Shown here: positions 21,153 to 32,172 of the stretch, in pieces
Numbering within the stretch: the first letter of the stretch is position 1
Layout: every line of letters begins with the position of its first letter
Assembly (NCBI GenBank): GCA_900291925.1
Contig: UWYS01000014.1
Location: 62,001 to 126,000 of the forward strand
Direction: 5' to 3'
DNA from: Thecaphora thlaspeos
Lineage: Eukaryota > Basidiomycota > Ustilaginomycetes > Urocystidales > Glomosporiaceae
Length of the DNA stretch: 64,000 nucleotides
The notes under the pieces: model-generated
The model's database searches: none
Seen by the model: only the letters and a program-made list of their open reading frames with translations
What the model was told of the DNA's origin: nothing
Translations under genes and position numbers: made by a program

Positions 21153-23805
21153 TTAGACGTATTCCTCGCCCCGGATCGCACAGGCCTGGCCCGTTGCGAC
21201 CAACGTGCTGGGTTGCGAACAGTTACAAGTGCCATCCGCTAGAGAGCCGGCGCAGTCAAAAACGAGTCCTGTAAAATCGTTCTTGACCAGTAGTTGGAAG
21301 GCGAACGTCTCGTAATCTGTTCGAGCGCACGAGAGAGGTAGGCATGGGCTCAGCAAAGTGCCACGACGTCGGGTCAAGCGGAGGAACGGGACAAGACAGG
21401 GGAGGAGGATACGTACCGATAAAGTGAGCCCAGTAGTACCAGAAATCCGGCAGGGATCGTACAAAGTAACCTGAAAGAAGGCAGGAAGCGCATGTATCGA
21501 AACAGAGTCAGCTATGTTACAAGTATCAACGAAGCGAGGATTGACGCCGGTCTGCTCACCTTGAACGACCATCCAGAAACCGTTGATGAACGCAGCAATC
21601 GCCAGGGCAGCGACGAAGACTGGGATGATAGCGGCGATGAGGAGCGATTGACACTCTGCCGCGTAGATGCCGAGGAAGATAAAGGCGAGGAAACGGAAGA
21701 AGGGAATCGCTCCAGGATGAAGACCGACAGACCAGTACACCAACACGGCAAAAGCGACGGTGCACACCGCCAGGAAGGCTGTCGGGCGGAAGAGTGTCAG
21801 CAGAGATGGTCAAGAAGCGTGTAGAGAAGGACCTAAAAGGACCAGAACAACTCACGAAGTGTAGCGTCCGTGTTGGCAAGGACATAGGGCGCAGCGGTGT
21901 AGAGGTTGTTGCGCTTCTCGCGCATCAGGACAGCCCGCTCCTCGAGGAAAGACGGGATACCCGCGACCGACATGAAGCCGAGGAAGGCGACGCTGCGACG
22001 ACGGCCGGACAATGAGAAAGAAAGCGAAGAGTAAAGTGAGTGAATGGCGACGGTGAGGCAATGTATCACTCAACCATGCCTTTTCGTCGGCGCTGCTACT
22101 CACCCAAAGAAGTGGACACTGAGTCGGTCGTTGGTGCGCACGTCGGTTTGCGGTAGGTTGACCCACACGGTGGCGACGAGCACGCCCATTCCAATGTACA
22201 TACCCAGACGGATGCCGTAGCCCAGCAGGTTGCGGCTGTAGTTGAGGTCTGTGTCAAAGGGAAGCAACGATCCATGTCGCATCGAGTGCGTCGGTGTGAG
22301 TTGCAAAATTCCACATCGCGTTGACGAGGGGGGAGGATCTCTCGTCGAAACCGGGATGCTGCGCCTGAGATTCACAGTTCCTTTTGGTCAGCGTCCACGT
22401 CTTGGCCGCCAGAAGCGCAAGACCGCTGACGCTCGACGTCTCCTGCTCCGCCAAAGCATGGCTCCGACGCGCCGTGGTAGCGGTATCAGACGACGTCGAG
22501 TCGCGCTTCGGCTGCTTCTCTTTGGCGGAAGCGTGTTGCACCCAAGCCCCGGAATAGCTGCGGATCCTGTCCTGGCAACGCTCGATGTCGTTGTCACCAT
22601 GGAGGAAGTCGGTCGAGACGAGCGACATCATGTTGTCGGCTGGGTTGCTGTGCGTCGGTGTCGGGTAGCCGAGGGCGGCAAAGTAGGAGGCGGCCTCCTG
22701 CGTGGGACCGTTGTAGATGGTCTTGCCCCGGGCAAGCAGCATGACGGAGTCGAACTGGCTGATTGCGGGCGCGGGATTCGCAAATAAAGGAAGAGCGCGG
22801 ATGGGGCAGGTGTCTTTGTCAGCGTCGCTGCCTTTCCTTTGCACGTCCTCTCTGCTTCCGTCATCGATCAGTCCGTCAAACTCACATGTCTCCCAATTGG
22901 GGCTGTGGATGGTACATAGCACGGCGAAGCCGTGTTCCTTGGCCATTTGACGAGTACATGCGATGACCTCTAGTGCCGTCGCGCTGTCGAGACCGCTGGT
23001 CGGCTCGTCGAGAAAGAGGATGCGCGGGAGTGTGACGAGCGTGTTGCCGATCGTGACGCGGCGCTTCTGGCCGCCGCTGATACCGCGCTGAATGGGTGTG
23101 CCAATGCGCTGGTCGGCAACGTGCGAGAGGCCGAGTGAGGCGAGCGTCGTGTCGACGCGTTCGTCGAGGACAGTTTGGGAGGCCGCGGGGTCGCTGTTGG
23201 AGACAAGGCGTGGGTGAGGGCGCGCGTGCGTGTGTATGTGCGTATGAGTGTGGGTGTGAGGACGAAGCGACCGGAAGCTCAGTCAAGACGGCGTAATGAT
23301 GGGATATCGGCTGCCTTTGCGGCGTTGTTGCTACTCACGACAGACGGGCCGAGTACTGGATTGTTTCCCGGACGGTGAGGGTGCCGAGCAGCGCATCCTC
23401 CTGCTCGACGTATCCGCTCATGTGGCGGACACTGTTAGTCTCTATCCCGTTGACGAGTAGCGAGGAACAGGTCTGTGACGCCTTCCTGCCGGCCAAAACG
23501 TCGAGGAGGGTCGACTTTCCGGCGCCCGACGGACCCATGACTTGCAGGCGGCGACGAACGTAATAAGCGATTAGCTGAGCCGCTGCTACTAAGGACGCAA
23601 GGCAGAAATGATGGGAGAAGGATGGAGACGTGAACTTACTGGCAAGCATCTGGCCGCCGGCGATGGAGCCGTTGATGCCGTCGAGAAGGACGCCATTTCT
23701 GCCCTTTCGGCTCTTGGACTTGACGACGTAGTGGATATCCCTCCAGGCAAAGTTGAGGGTGGTGTGTTTGGGCGAGACGCCGTGCTCGCTTCCTTCTGGC
23801 TGCAT
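21153..23805 (-). CDS. ABCG-type half ABC transporter, nine exons
   Basis: Exons (minus): 23805-23640, 23540-23339, 23193-22882, 22758-22376, 22248-22104, 21992-21856, 21778-21560, 21470-21417, 21316-21153; 1782 nt, 593 residues, all phases agree. One nucleotide-binding domain: Walker A GPSGAGKS (58-65, formed across intron 1), signature ISGGQKRR, Walker B ILFLDEPTSGLD, H-loop TIHSPNW. It is followed by an ABC2 membrane domain with about six helices (LLGYGIRLGMYIGMGVL; FLGFMSVAGIPSF; VCTVAFAVLVYWSVG; FFRFLAFIFLGIYA; IIPVFVAALAIAAFINGFW) and a Cys-rich C-terminal loop. This NBD-TMD order is the ABCG/White layout; half transporters dimerise and export lipids, sterols or drugs. Intron 3 uses donor GTTTGA (22881) to keep frame and family spacing; a GTGAGT four bases upstream does not keep the frame. 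Confidence 0.92.
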
Positions 23806-24908
23806 GTCGGTCTGCTTATCGAGGGTTGGCTTGGAGATGTATGAAGTTTGTTTGTTTGATGATTCGGAAGGGCAAGGAGGGTGGCGAGGAGGGGGGCAAG
23901 GCCTCTCTATACATATATAGACGTAGCGCCATTGTCAGTCTCGGGAGCTCACCGCTGCATCGCCAGCGTCGCTCTGTGTCTGAGGAAGCACGGGAGCGCC
24001 GGAGGCTATATGTAGCCGGCTGGATAATATTGCTTGAATGGCTTCGTGCACTCGGGATGGCAATCCTGGCAGCAAGATCGCCTGTCCACGGCGCCGCGCA
24101 GAAAACGACGAGGGGCGCTTGAGCGGGAACGAGACAAAAATGGCCGCGGCAACGACGAGCGCGAGGCGACACAACACGACAGGGAAATATGTAACTATCT
24201 ACAGATAGGTAGCCGCCCCAATGGCAGACGGCAGACGCGATAAAACAAGTAGCCGTCAGCGCGAGCAGAAAAGGAGGCCGAGTGGACCGCTGACGCCGGC
24301 TACTTTCGCAGCGCTGCCTTGTCGGCTCTGAGCTCAGAACTACCTATTACGGACTATCAGTTTCTTAGTCGTCTTGTCGAGCGCTTCTAGATTCTTGTGA
24401 CATCTGGAGCCAAGCAGCTACTTTGCGACATGGGCTGAGGACTAGAGGTGCGTGTCAGGTGGCGGGACGATTCAGCTCTCTGCATACAAGGTGTAGTTCC
24501 GTGCCGATACACATTCCGCGAGCCGTTTTGAAAGGGATTTATGATTGATTCTTCGTTCAAGTTGTGTTGATTCTGCAGCCCAGCGTAGCGCATACAGCGA
24601 CGTGCCCGACGAGCAAGCAGCATGCCCTCCATCTGTGACACACATACACCCCGACACCGGCGTCGAGACCTACCAGACGTTCGTAGCCCCGGCCACTTTG
24701 CGTCGTTTGGGAGACGAAAAAGGCAGCTCCGATACCCCCTTGGCTGCTTTCCTTCGCACAGGGCAACGGACAGACGGACATAGACTGGATGGACGGATAC
24801 TGACTTTGGGATGGCCAAGTCGACCTCAGACGGGAGCAGTCCCAGGTGTATGGACACAAGGCCAGCACGCCTTGTACACTCGGTGCCGCCCCCTCGCACT
24901 TTCGTCGC
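23806..24908. other. Intergenic region, ABCG promoter and ALDH 3' flank
   Basis: 1.1 kb between two minus-strand genes. The left end carries the ABCG promoter (TATA at 23913-23919). Short open frames in 24180-24900 lack any protein feature. Confidence 0.5.
23913..23919 (-). promoter_or_regulatory. Likely TATA box of ABCG gene
   Basis: The minus strand reads TATATAT in 'ctatatatgtatag', about 110 bases before the ATG at 23805, which supports that start. Confidence 0.5.
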
Positions 24909-26535
24909 TCACCACCCAGTCCGGATCAGCAGCCCCTTCTTATATGTCCAGTCATGGCTCGCCTGGGCTCCAAATTCATACCCGTTGCCCGACTGCTTCA
25001 TCCCGCCAAACGGCAGGTCCAGCAAGATGGACGGGTTGGTCCGATTGATGGCCACCGTCCCCGTCTCCAACCTCCGTGCGAACCGCATCGCCCTCGAAAC
25101 GTCCCGCGTAAAGACCGAGGCGTACAGGCCGTACTCTGAATCGTTGGCCAGCGCCAGCACCTCGTCGTTGCTCTCGAACGTCGTGATCGACACGACGGGT
25201 CTGAATATCTCCTCCCTCGCCGCCGCGCTGGTCGGTAGCAGGTTGAGAATGACGGTGGGTCGGATATAGTACCCTTTCCCCCGCGTATGGTCAAGCGATG
25301 AAGGCCCGGTATCGACAATTGTCGCACCGCTCCGACGTGCCTCTTTGATGTAGCCCTGGATGGTGTCGTAGGCGCGCTTATCGACAAAGGGACCCATAGG
25401 CGGCATCGTCTCCGAAAAGGGATCGGCGGGAATACGGGCAGTGTAGACCTTTGTGAAGGCGGCGATGAAGCGATCCGCGAGTTGGCCATGCACACCTGGG
25501 CGCAGTTGTAAACCATCGAGAACTCGGTCGCGCGCACCGCCTCGTCCAGATCGGCATCGTCAAAGACGATGCTAAGGTTCTTGCCGCCCAGCTCGAGCGA
25601 CACGGCCTTGAGGTTGCTCTGTGCCGCAGCGGTCGAGACGAGCTTGCCCGTCCCGATGCAGCCTGTGAACGAGAGCCGGCGTATCAGCGGATGGCGGCAG
25701 ATCATCTGCCCCACCTCTGCACCGCCGTTGACGAGGTTGAAGACGCCGTCGGGGAAGCCGGCCTTCTTGAAGAGCGCGGCGACCTTGATGAGGCTAAGCG
25801 GCGAGCGTCCCGACGGTCTGAGCATCATCGTGTTGCCCGCCAGCAGCGAGAGTGCGATCTTGACAAACGAGAGGAGAAGCGGTGTGTTCCAGGGGACGAT
25901 GGCGGCTGTCACGCCATAGGGGACGTTGATGCTGACGCTGAGCTGGCCGGGAGTGGTGATGGTGCTCTCGCCATGGCAGACGTAGGCCTGGGAGCTGATC
26001 ATGTCGAGGTAGGCGGCGGTTCGGATCGCATCGGGCGCGTTGCTGGGCTTGCCCTGGCTGAGGGACTCGAGCGCGACGAGGTCGCTCGCATCTCGCCTGA
26101 TCAGGTCTGCCAGCTTGCGGAAGAGCGAGGCGCACGCCAGGGCACCAAGCGACTCCCAGTGCAGCTGGGCGGCCAGTGCGGCCTGGACAGCCGCATCGAC
26201 GTCCGCATGCGACGAGGACGTGAGCGTGAGGAGGCGCTCTTCCGTCGACGGGTTGTACAGGTCTATGGAACCTTGCGACGTGGCTTGCACATACTGCCAG
26301 GGTGGTCGAGAGGGCACAGTTGTAGGTGATTGCGGCGAGCAAGGGATGGTTGGATCGCAATTGCCGTCAGCTTGGTGTTCCGGTGCCATCAATGCGGCCC
26401 ATCTAGTAGCCTCGGCCGACGCTGTGTCCATTGAAAAGTCGCCGTACTCACCTGTCCGTTGATGTACTGCCGTGTCTCGATCGATGCGACCGGCGGCGGC
26501 GGCGACTTTACACCTGTGGCCTGCGGGAAGGTCAT
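24909..26535 (-). pseudogene. Aldehyde dehydrogenase with frame-breaking deletion
   Basis: Exon 1 26535-26452, intron 26451-26294 (GTGAGT...CCTGGCAG), exon 2 26293-24909. Splicing joins 'ETRQYINGQ' to 'YVQATSQGSIDLYNPSTEE'. Family motifs: VPWNTPLLL, FTGCIGTGK, catalytic Glu in LELGGKN, catalytic Cys in CAQVCMANSR, then in another frame 'DRFIAAFTKVYTARIPADPF', 'REEIFRPVVSITTF', 'INRTNPSILLDLPFGGMKQSGNG' and a normal C-terminus. The frame switches near 25480, right after the NSRI that follows the catalytic Cys. About 25 nt that should encode the segment up to the next Phe are missing, so this is a deletion and not an intron. The nucleotide-binding Lys and Glu (usual KPSE) are RPSG here. Probably inactive; a sequencing or assembly error cannot be excluded. 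Confidence 0.8.
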
Positions 26536-27137
26536 CTGGGGAGCCGGGGCTTTTGTCGCTAGCGATGGGGTTGTCTCATCGTTCGTTGGTAGAGGTGACG
26601 GTTGGGGCGCAGGACCCGACGGTGGCTGTGATCAGGACGATAGAAAGGCTGCGGATTGGTGACACGCGACAGGCAGCGGTGAAACGTCTCCGTCGGGCCA
26701 TGAAAGGAAGATCTCGTACCAAACAAGCACGCAGAGGCCAGCCTGTCGCTCGGAAAACGCTGGCTCAGCGGAAACGTCGAGCCAACGTCTCCCGCGGCGT
26801 AAGTCCGACCGTCGCCTGCCTCCCTGCCTGGTGCTTGCGCCTTTTTTCGGCTTTGCTCGGCGAGACCTTTTGGCTGAGCGGCGGAAACTCGAAGCTGCGT
26901 CAAGTTAAAGGCGCCCGCCCCTTGCTCCACCTGTCGCGCCTCTCCGCCGGCGGCCCTCGCATCTACACGTGGCTCGACCGAGGGATTCGTCGACGGCGTC
27001 GCCGAGGAGCACGGATGCACCTTCTTTCTCAACAGCCCACCTCGCCCCCCCTTTGTTTTTTTGCCCTTATCCTTCCGACTCATCTCGTATCGAGCTAAAT
27101 CATTCTCGTTATTTTGTCCGCCCTCCCACCGTCCGCC
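26536..27137. promoter_or_regulatory. Divergent intergenic region, ALDH / epimerase
   Basis: 602 bases between divergent starts. No clear TATA element; CT-rich just before the epimerase ATG. No gene seen. Confidence 0.45.
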
Positions 27138-28231
27138 ATGCCCATCTCTCACGTCCACGACAACGCCGCTGTTCGGCTTGAGCTGCCGGCGTCCGCGGAT
27201 AGCGCCGAGGTCTACCTCTATGGCGCCACCGTTGCCAGCTGGAAGTCCAACGGCGGCCACGAGCGCCTCTTCCTCAGCAAAAAGGCGTGAGTACAGATGG
27301 GTCCCTGCGACCCAGGCAAGCCGTGAGTTGTCCCACTGCTGAATCTCGTCGTGTGTTTCCGCGCATGTTGCCCTTGTCGCCGGCCGCTGCCGTCAGTGCG
27401 CTCGACGGCTCGGCAGCGATCCGCGGAGGCATCCCGCTCGTCTTTCCCGTCTTCGGTGCACCATCCGATCACAAGGACGCCTCCGGTTCCGTCAAGCACC
27501 TTGAAAAGCACGGCTTTGTCCGCACGCATCGCTGGACGCTGCGGGACGACGGCGCAACGGTGGATGCCGACGACAAGGTCTCGGTCACGCTTCGGCTCAA
27601 CTCGTCCGAGCTGCCCGACGTGGCCTCTTTGTGGCCCTTTGAGACGGCGCTCGAGTACACGGTCACCCTGACGCCCAACACGCTCCACTGCCGGCTCTCG
27701 GTCGAGCACCTCTCGAGCTCCAAGGCAGATCAGGAGATGTCGTTCCAGGCGCTGCTGCACAACTACCTGCTTGTGCCCAACAGCGTTCAGGCGAGCGTAC
27801 ACGGCCTGCAGGGACAGCGCTACCTCGACAAGCTGCAGGGCTTTGCCGTGTTTGATGTCAAGGACGCCAAAGTGAAGCCGGCGGGCGAGGCAATGGATCG
27901 TGCCCATCGTTTCGAGGATGAGAGTCGGGCGCCGGCGGATGTGTCGCTGCACTACAACGCCGGACTGCTGGACGATCCGCTCAAGAGGATGGGCAAGGGT
28001 GTCGAGGTCAAGCGCAGCGCCAACCTCAAGGACACAGTCGTCTGGAACCCGGCCGAGGAGGGCGAGAGGGGCATCAAGGACCTCTCGAGCGGCGACTGGA
28101 AGATGTTTGTCTGCGTCGAGCCGGGCTACACGCAGGGCTTCCTGAAGCTGCCCAAGGGACAGAAGGTGAGCATCAGCGCCGGGATGCGAGGGGATATAGA
28201 AGGACTGACCGTGACAAGGATGCGACGTTGA
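27138..28231 (+). CDS. Glucose-6-phosphate 1-epimerase (aldose 1-epimerase superfamily), two exons
   Basis: Exon 1 27138-27286, intron 27287-27396 (GTGAGT...GTCAG), exon 2 27397-28231; 327 residues. It interconverts alpha and beta anomers of hexose-6-phosphates, in the cytosol. Family features in order: 'YLYGATVASWKSNGGHERLFLSKKA', 'GSAAIRGGIPLVFPVFG', 'HGFVRTHRW', catalytic-His region, 'FQALLHNYLLV', 'HRFEDES', and C-terminal 'WNPAEEGERGIKDL...FVCVEPGY' (the WNP...K...D...CVE signature). Length is normal. The long open frame on the opposite strand here is a shadow of high GC content. Confidence 0.92.
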
Positions 28232-29322
28232 CTGACAGCGCCTCGACGCCATCTTGCGACACGCAACAGTGGGAAGCCGAGCAGACGCTGGAAGCGTGGT
28301 AGGAGAAGAAGCTGTGGCTGGGGAGTACAAAGGAACGAGGCGGCGGGATGTTGCTGCAGAGGGGGACATGTGCTTTTGATAGACGTAGCAACCAGCGACT
28401 ACCTACCAAGCAAATCAACGAAATATTGCTTGACCACTGTGCCAGCGGTCAGGACATGCGCTCGAGAGCTGCAAAGCGGAGGGGGACTGGCGCTTGGTCG
28501 GATCCAAAGGTTGGAGGGGTTGTGGCTGTTTTCACGCGAGGCAGGTGGACGCGACGCTGGATGTCGCACGTCGGAGTGCAGCGTAGCGTACTGTAATGCG
28601 GCTGCCAGCCAAACGTCCAGAGACGACTTGCGCGATATATTACGGTAAGAGTCAAAGTGGCGGCCCCGCGGCCCCGCTTGCCACCTTCTGGCTCTATAGA
28701 CTCTGCCAGCCAGCCAGCGTCTGCCATATGTGCTGCCGCTTGCGTTTGTCTCGACCAAGCGTGGGAATCTCGCCCTTTCTTGGGCCGCCGTCGTCGCAGC
28801 ACGGCTGTTTGCGCTGATGTACAGTAGGCGAGCAGCGGCACCCGCTGGCGGCTCCTGGCCGACGATTCATGCGGCGCGCTGCCGGTACATACAACTGCAA
28901 CTGTACTCAACTGTACAGGCGCCGGGATGTATGCCTCTCTCTCTCTTTCCGCCTGTGAACCCGGCACTTTTTGCTCGCTCGCCTGTCTCGGTGTCGCCAG
29001 AGAGTCTGTCAGTGTCTGAGTTAACTTAGTCGGTGCCTCAGAGCTTGATCCTCCGCCCCCTGACGATGGCCTTGGCTACGACGACAAAGACTCGCCTGCC
29101 GAGCCCGCCAGCCAGGCTGCTGCTTCGCCACGGCCTCGACCCGCCCTACAGTCACCAAGTGCTAGGCCTCATACAACCTTAGACAGACGCTTCCCTCGTC
29201 ACCCGGCCGCCTCCCCCCCCCTCTGTCCTCTCGCATATCCCCACCTTCCATCACCCAACCGCCCATCCCTCCATCTCCCCCCTCACATAACCCTTTCGGT
29301 CGTCGACCACATCGCAGCAACC
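28232..29322. other. Intergenic region between two plus-strand genes
   Basis: 1.1 kb. The right end (29200-29322) is pyrimidine-rich leader sequence of the alcohol oxidase. Otherwise only short open frames without features. Confidence 0.45.
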
Positions 29323-31635
29323 ATGTCGACGTCGTTGCCCGGATCCGTATCCATGCTCACGCTTACAAAGGCGTCCGACGTCTTCACGCCCCTCCAGGCC
29401 GAGGTGCTCCTCGCGCTCGGCGATGCCGTCGTCCCGCCGCTCGAGGGCGCCGAGGCCGCTCACGTCCTCTCCCAGCTCCCCGCCGCCGCCACCGACCGTC
29501 AGCGCGAGCTGGCACCGCGCTACGTCACCGACGGCTTCAGCAGCGACCCGCGCCTCCTCGACTGCGCCGCCACCCAGATGAGGGCTTCCCTCTCCGACAG
29601 CTCCTTTGGCGACATCGGCCTCCTCCTCTCGCTCATTGGCACGCGCCCCGGCTGCCTCGCACTCACCGGATACCTTGGGCCCTTCCAGAGCCTCGACCGC
29701 AAGCACCGCGAGGCCATCATCAAGAAGTGGAGCACCTCGCCCATCCCGCTCTTCCGCAAGGCAGCCTCCGGCCTGTGCGGCATCATCCTGCTCGTCTTCT
29801 ATCGCAACCACCAGCCCGCATGGGAGACCATCGGATACCCCGACGGCCGCGCTGACGACTGGTCCTCCAAGGCCTCCCAGCAGCCGGCCGTACAGCACTA
29901 CCAGTACGTCTTTGAGAACGACAAGCTGGCCGCCCGGCCGCAGGGGACCGATCTCGTCGTCGACACAGAGGTCCTCGTCATCGGCTCAGGCAGCGGCGGC
30001 GGCGTGGCCGGAAGCTACCTGGCCCAGCGCGGCGTCCGCACGCTCATCGTGGACAAGGGCATCTACCTCAAGCCGCACCAGGTCGTTGGCCGCGAGGACC
30101 AGGGCTACGGCCTCCTCTACGAAGGCCAGGGCATCATGCCCTCCGAGGACGCCACAATCAACATCCTCGCCGCTTCCACCTTTGGCGGCGGCACCTCGAT
30201 CAACTGGTCCGCCTCGCTCAAGCCGCGCAACTTTGTCCGCCGCGCCTGGGCGGACAAGTACGGCATCCCCTACTACAACAGCCCCTTCTTCACCTCGGAC
30301 CTCAACGCCGTCTGCACGCGCATGGGCGTCGCCGTCGCGCCGATCCGACACAACATCTCCAACTCGCTCCTCGCGCTCGGCTCACAGCGGACGGGACAGC
30401 CGGTCGAGCCGGTCCCGCAGAACAGCGGCGGACACACGCACTACTGCGGCAAGTGCCAGCTGGGCTGCATCTCGGGCCACAAGCAAGGCGGCGTCGTCTC
30501 GTGGCTCAAGGATGCCGCCGAGGCTGGGGCGGGCTTTATGACAAACTGCCAGATCGAGCGCATCCTGTTCGACAGCAACAAGCGCGCCATCGGCGCCCTC
30601 GCGACCGTCGACGGACGCCGCGTCAAGATCCTCGCGAGCAAGGGCGTCGTCGTCTCTGCCGGATCGATCCAGACGCCCGCCCTGCTGCTGCGCACGCCCG
30701 AGCTCAAGGCCAACAAGCAGATCGGAAAGAACCTCCGCCTCCACCCCGCCACGGTGGTGACGGGCTACTACAACTTCCCCATCAAGCCGTGGGAGGGTGG
30801 TCTGCTGACGATGGTCTCAAACGGCGCCGAGCTCGTCGATGCCGAGGGATGGGGATGCAAGATCGAAGTCATCGCCTCTTCGCCCTCGATCCACGCCGGC
30901 TTCTCGAACTACATGGGCGGCGCCGAGCACAAGGCCAGGATGATCCGCTACTCGCACTCGTACACCATGGTCATCATCTGCCGTGACCGCGATGGCGGTG
31001 AAGTCGTACTGGACGAGAAGGGCAACGCGCGCGTCAAGTACGTCATCTCCAAGTTTGACCAACGATCGCTGCTGCAGGGCATCCTCCGGGGCGCCGACGC
31101 GCACATGGCCGCTGGAGCCGAAGAGATCGCCACTGCGCAGGTGGGCGTACCGATCTTCTCTGGTCGCGTGGCCAGCACGATTTCGGTACCCAGTGCGTCT
31201 GCCTCTGCCTCGGTCGTCCCTCCTACCGACCAGATCTACAAGGAAACCACCGCAGTTCCCGCCACGTACACGCCCGTCAACACAGTTCCACGCGATCTCA
31301 ACGATCCAGCTTACAAAGAGTGGCAAAAGAAGGTCATCTCGGTCGGAGCACAGCCATACCTTCTCTCCATCGGCAGCGCTCACCAGATGGCATCGTGTCG
31401 TATGGGCTCGTCGCCCTCGGTCTCGGCACTGGACCCCGAGGGTAGACCGTGGGGTACAAAGGGTCTTTGGGTAGCTGACGCTAGCATCATGCCAGAGAGC
31501 AGCGGTGTAAACCCAATGATCACCACCATGGCCGGCGCACGTGGCATAGCGAGGAACGTTGCCAAGGAGATTGGCGCCGTCGAGACGCAAGCCCTCCGTG
31601 GAGAGGCGCACGGACACCGAGAGGCGAGGCTGTAA
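29323..31635 (+). CDS. Long-chain fatty alcohol oxidase (GMC oxidoreductase), peroxisomal signal
   Basis: 770 residues, one exon. It oxidises long-chain alcohols to aldehydes with O2, making H2O2 (EC 1.1.3.20), in omega-oxidation of alkanes and fatty acids. FAD-binding motif VLVIGSGSGGGVAGSYLA near residue 217-234 with 'TLIVDKG'; 'STFGGGTSINWSASLKP' (the FAO form of the GMC signature); 'HYCGKCQLGC'; 'GVVVSAGSIQTPALLLR' (GMC signature 2); 'SAHQMASCRMG' near 685 and 'WVADASIMPESSGVNPM' near the C-terminus, with the active-site His/Asn region. The N-terminal 200-residue extension with a hydrophobic helix (ASGLCGIILLVFY) is normal for FAO and may associate with the membrane. The last three residues, ARL, fit the PTS1 consensus. 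The neighbouring ALDH would take the next step, but it is broken. Confidence 0.94.
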   Translation: MSTSLPGSVSMLTLTKASDVFTPLQAEVLLALGDAVVPPLEGAEAAHVLSQLPAAATDRQRELAPRYVTDGFSSDPRLLDCAATQMRASLSDSSFGDIGLLLSLIGTRPGCLALTGYLGPFQSLDRKHREAIIKKWSTSPIPLFRKAASGLCGIILLVFYRNHQPAWETIGYPDGRADDWSSKASQQPAVQHYQYVFENDKLAARPQGTDLVVDTEVLVIGSGSGGGVAGSYLAQRGVRTLIVDKGIYLKPHQVVGREDQGYGLLYEGQGIMPSEDATINILAASTFGGGTSINWSASLKPRNFVRRAWADKYGIPYYNSPFFTSDLNAVCTRMGVAVAPIRHNISNSLLALGSQRTGQPVEPVPQNSGGHTHYCGKCQLGCISGHKQGGVVSWLKDAAEAGAGFMTNCQIERILFDSNKRAIGALATVDGRRVKILASKGVVVSAGSIQTPALLLRTPELKANKQIGKNLRLHPATVVTGYYNFPIKPWEGGLLTMVSNGAELVDAEGWGCKIEVIASSPSIHAGFSNYMGGAEHKARMIRYSHSYTMVIICRDRDGGEVVLDEKGNARVKYVISKFDQRSLLQGILRGADAHMAAGAEEIATAQVGVPIFSGRVASTISVPSASASASVVPPTDQIYKETTAVPATYTPVNTVPRDLNDPAYKEWQKKVISVGAQPYLLSIGSAHQMASCRMGSSPSVSALDPEGRPWGTKGLWVADASIMPESSGVNPMITTMAGARGIARNVAKEIGAVETQALRGEAHGHREARL

Positions 31636-32172
31636 CAAAAACACAGTTAAACCAAGACAAAAGTGCCGTCGCCATGTCTTTCACACCCCTTTTTGTCACC
31701 CTGATGATACCTGTAGATTCTATTACCTGCTTGCTCGCTCGCTTGCGCGTGCTTTCATCTCGACTCGATTTTTCGAACGTCTCCTATCAGAACGTGATGG
31801 ATCGAGGTACGGAGTGTGTGTGCCGATGTAGAGCGGGCACGGTTCGACGGATCAGCGTTCTCTTGCATCGGATTGGAGGATCAGCGATGGGAAGAGAAAA
31901 GGGGGGGAAAAAAGGTAGCAGGCGACGAGATGGAGCGTAGGGACGATGATGTCAGGCTTCTCGAGAGAGGAGAGGGGAGAGGGGGATCATAGAGCAAGCC
32001 GAGCGCCAGATGTGGTTTGCTATGTTAACGCTTTGCTAAGGGGAAAGGGTGATCTCGATGGGAAAGCGTCGCGGAATGGTGGCCAGTTCGAGAGGGAAAG
32101 ACGAGACGATGTGTGCTCGGTGAGGGCTCGGTGGGACATTTCGGGGCGCGATGAGGGAAAGAGAAAAGGCGC
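31636..32172. other. Convergent intergenic region
   Basis: 537 bases between the ends of two convergent genes. Purine-rich on the plus strand; no gene or hairpin terminator expected or seen. Confidence 0.5.

Noticed and set aside
27218..28369. 383-codon open frame on the minus strand across the epimerase gene
   Set aside because: It lies exactly opposite a clear two-exon epimerase; its translation has no motif and arises from GC bias.
28232..29322. Short frames upstream of fatty alcohol oxidase as genes
   Set aside because: Overlapping short frames on both strands, with no signal peptide, motif or splice continuity.
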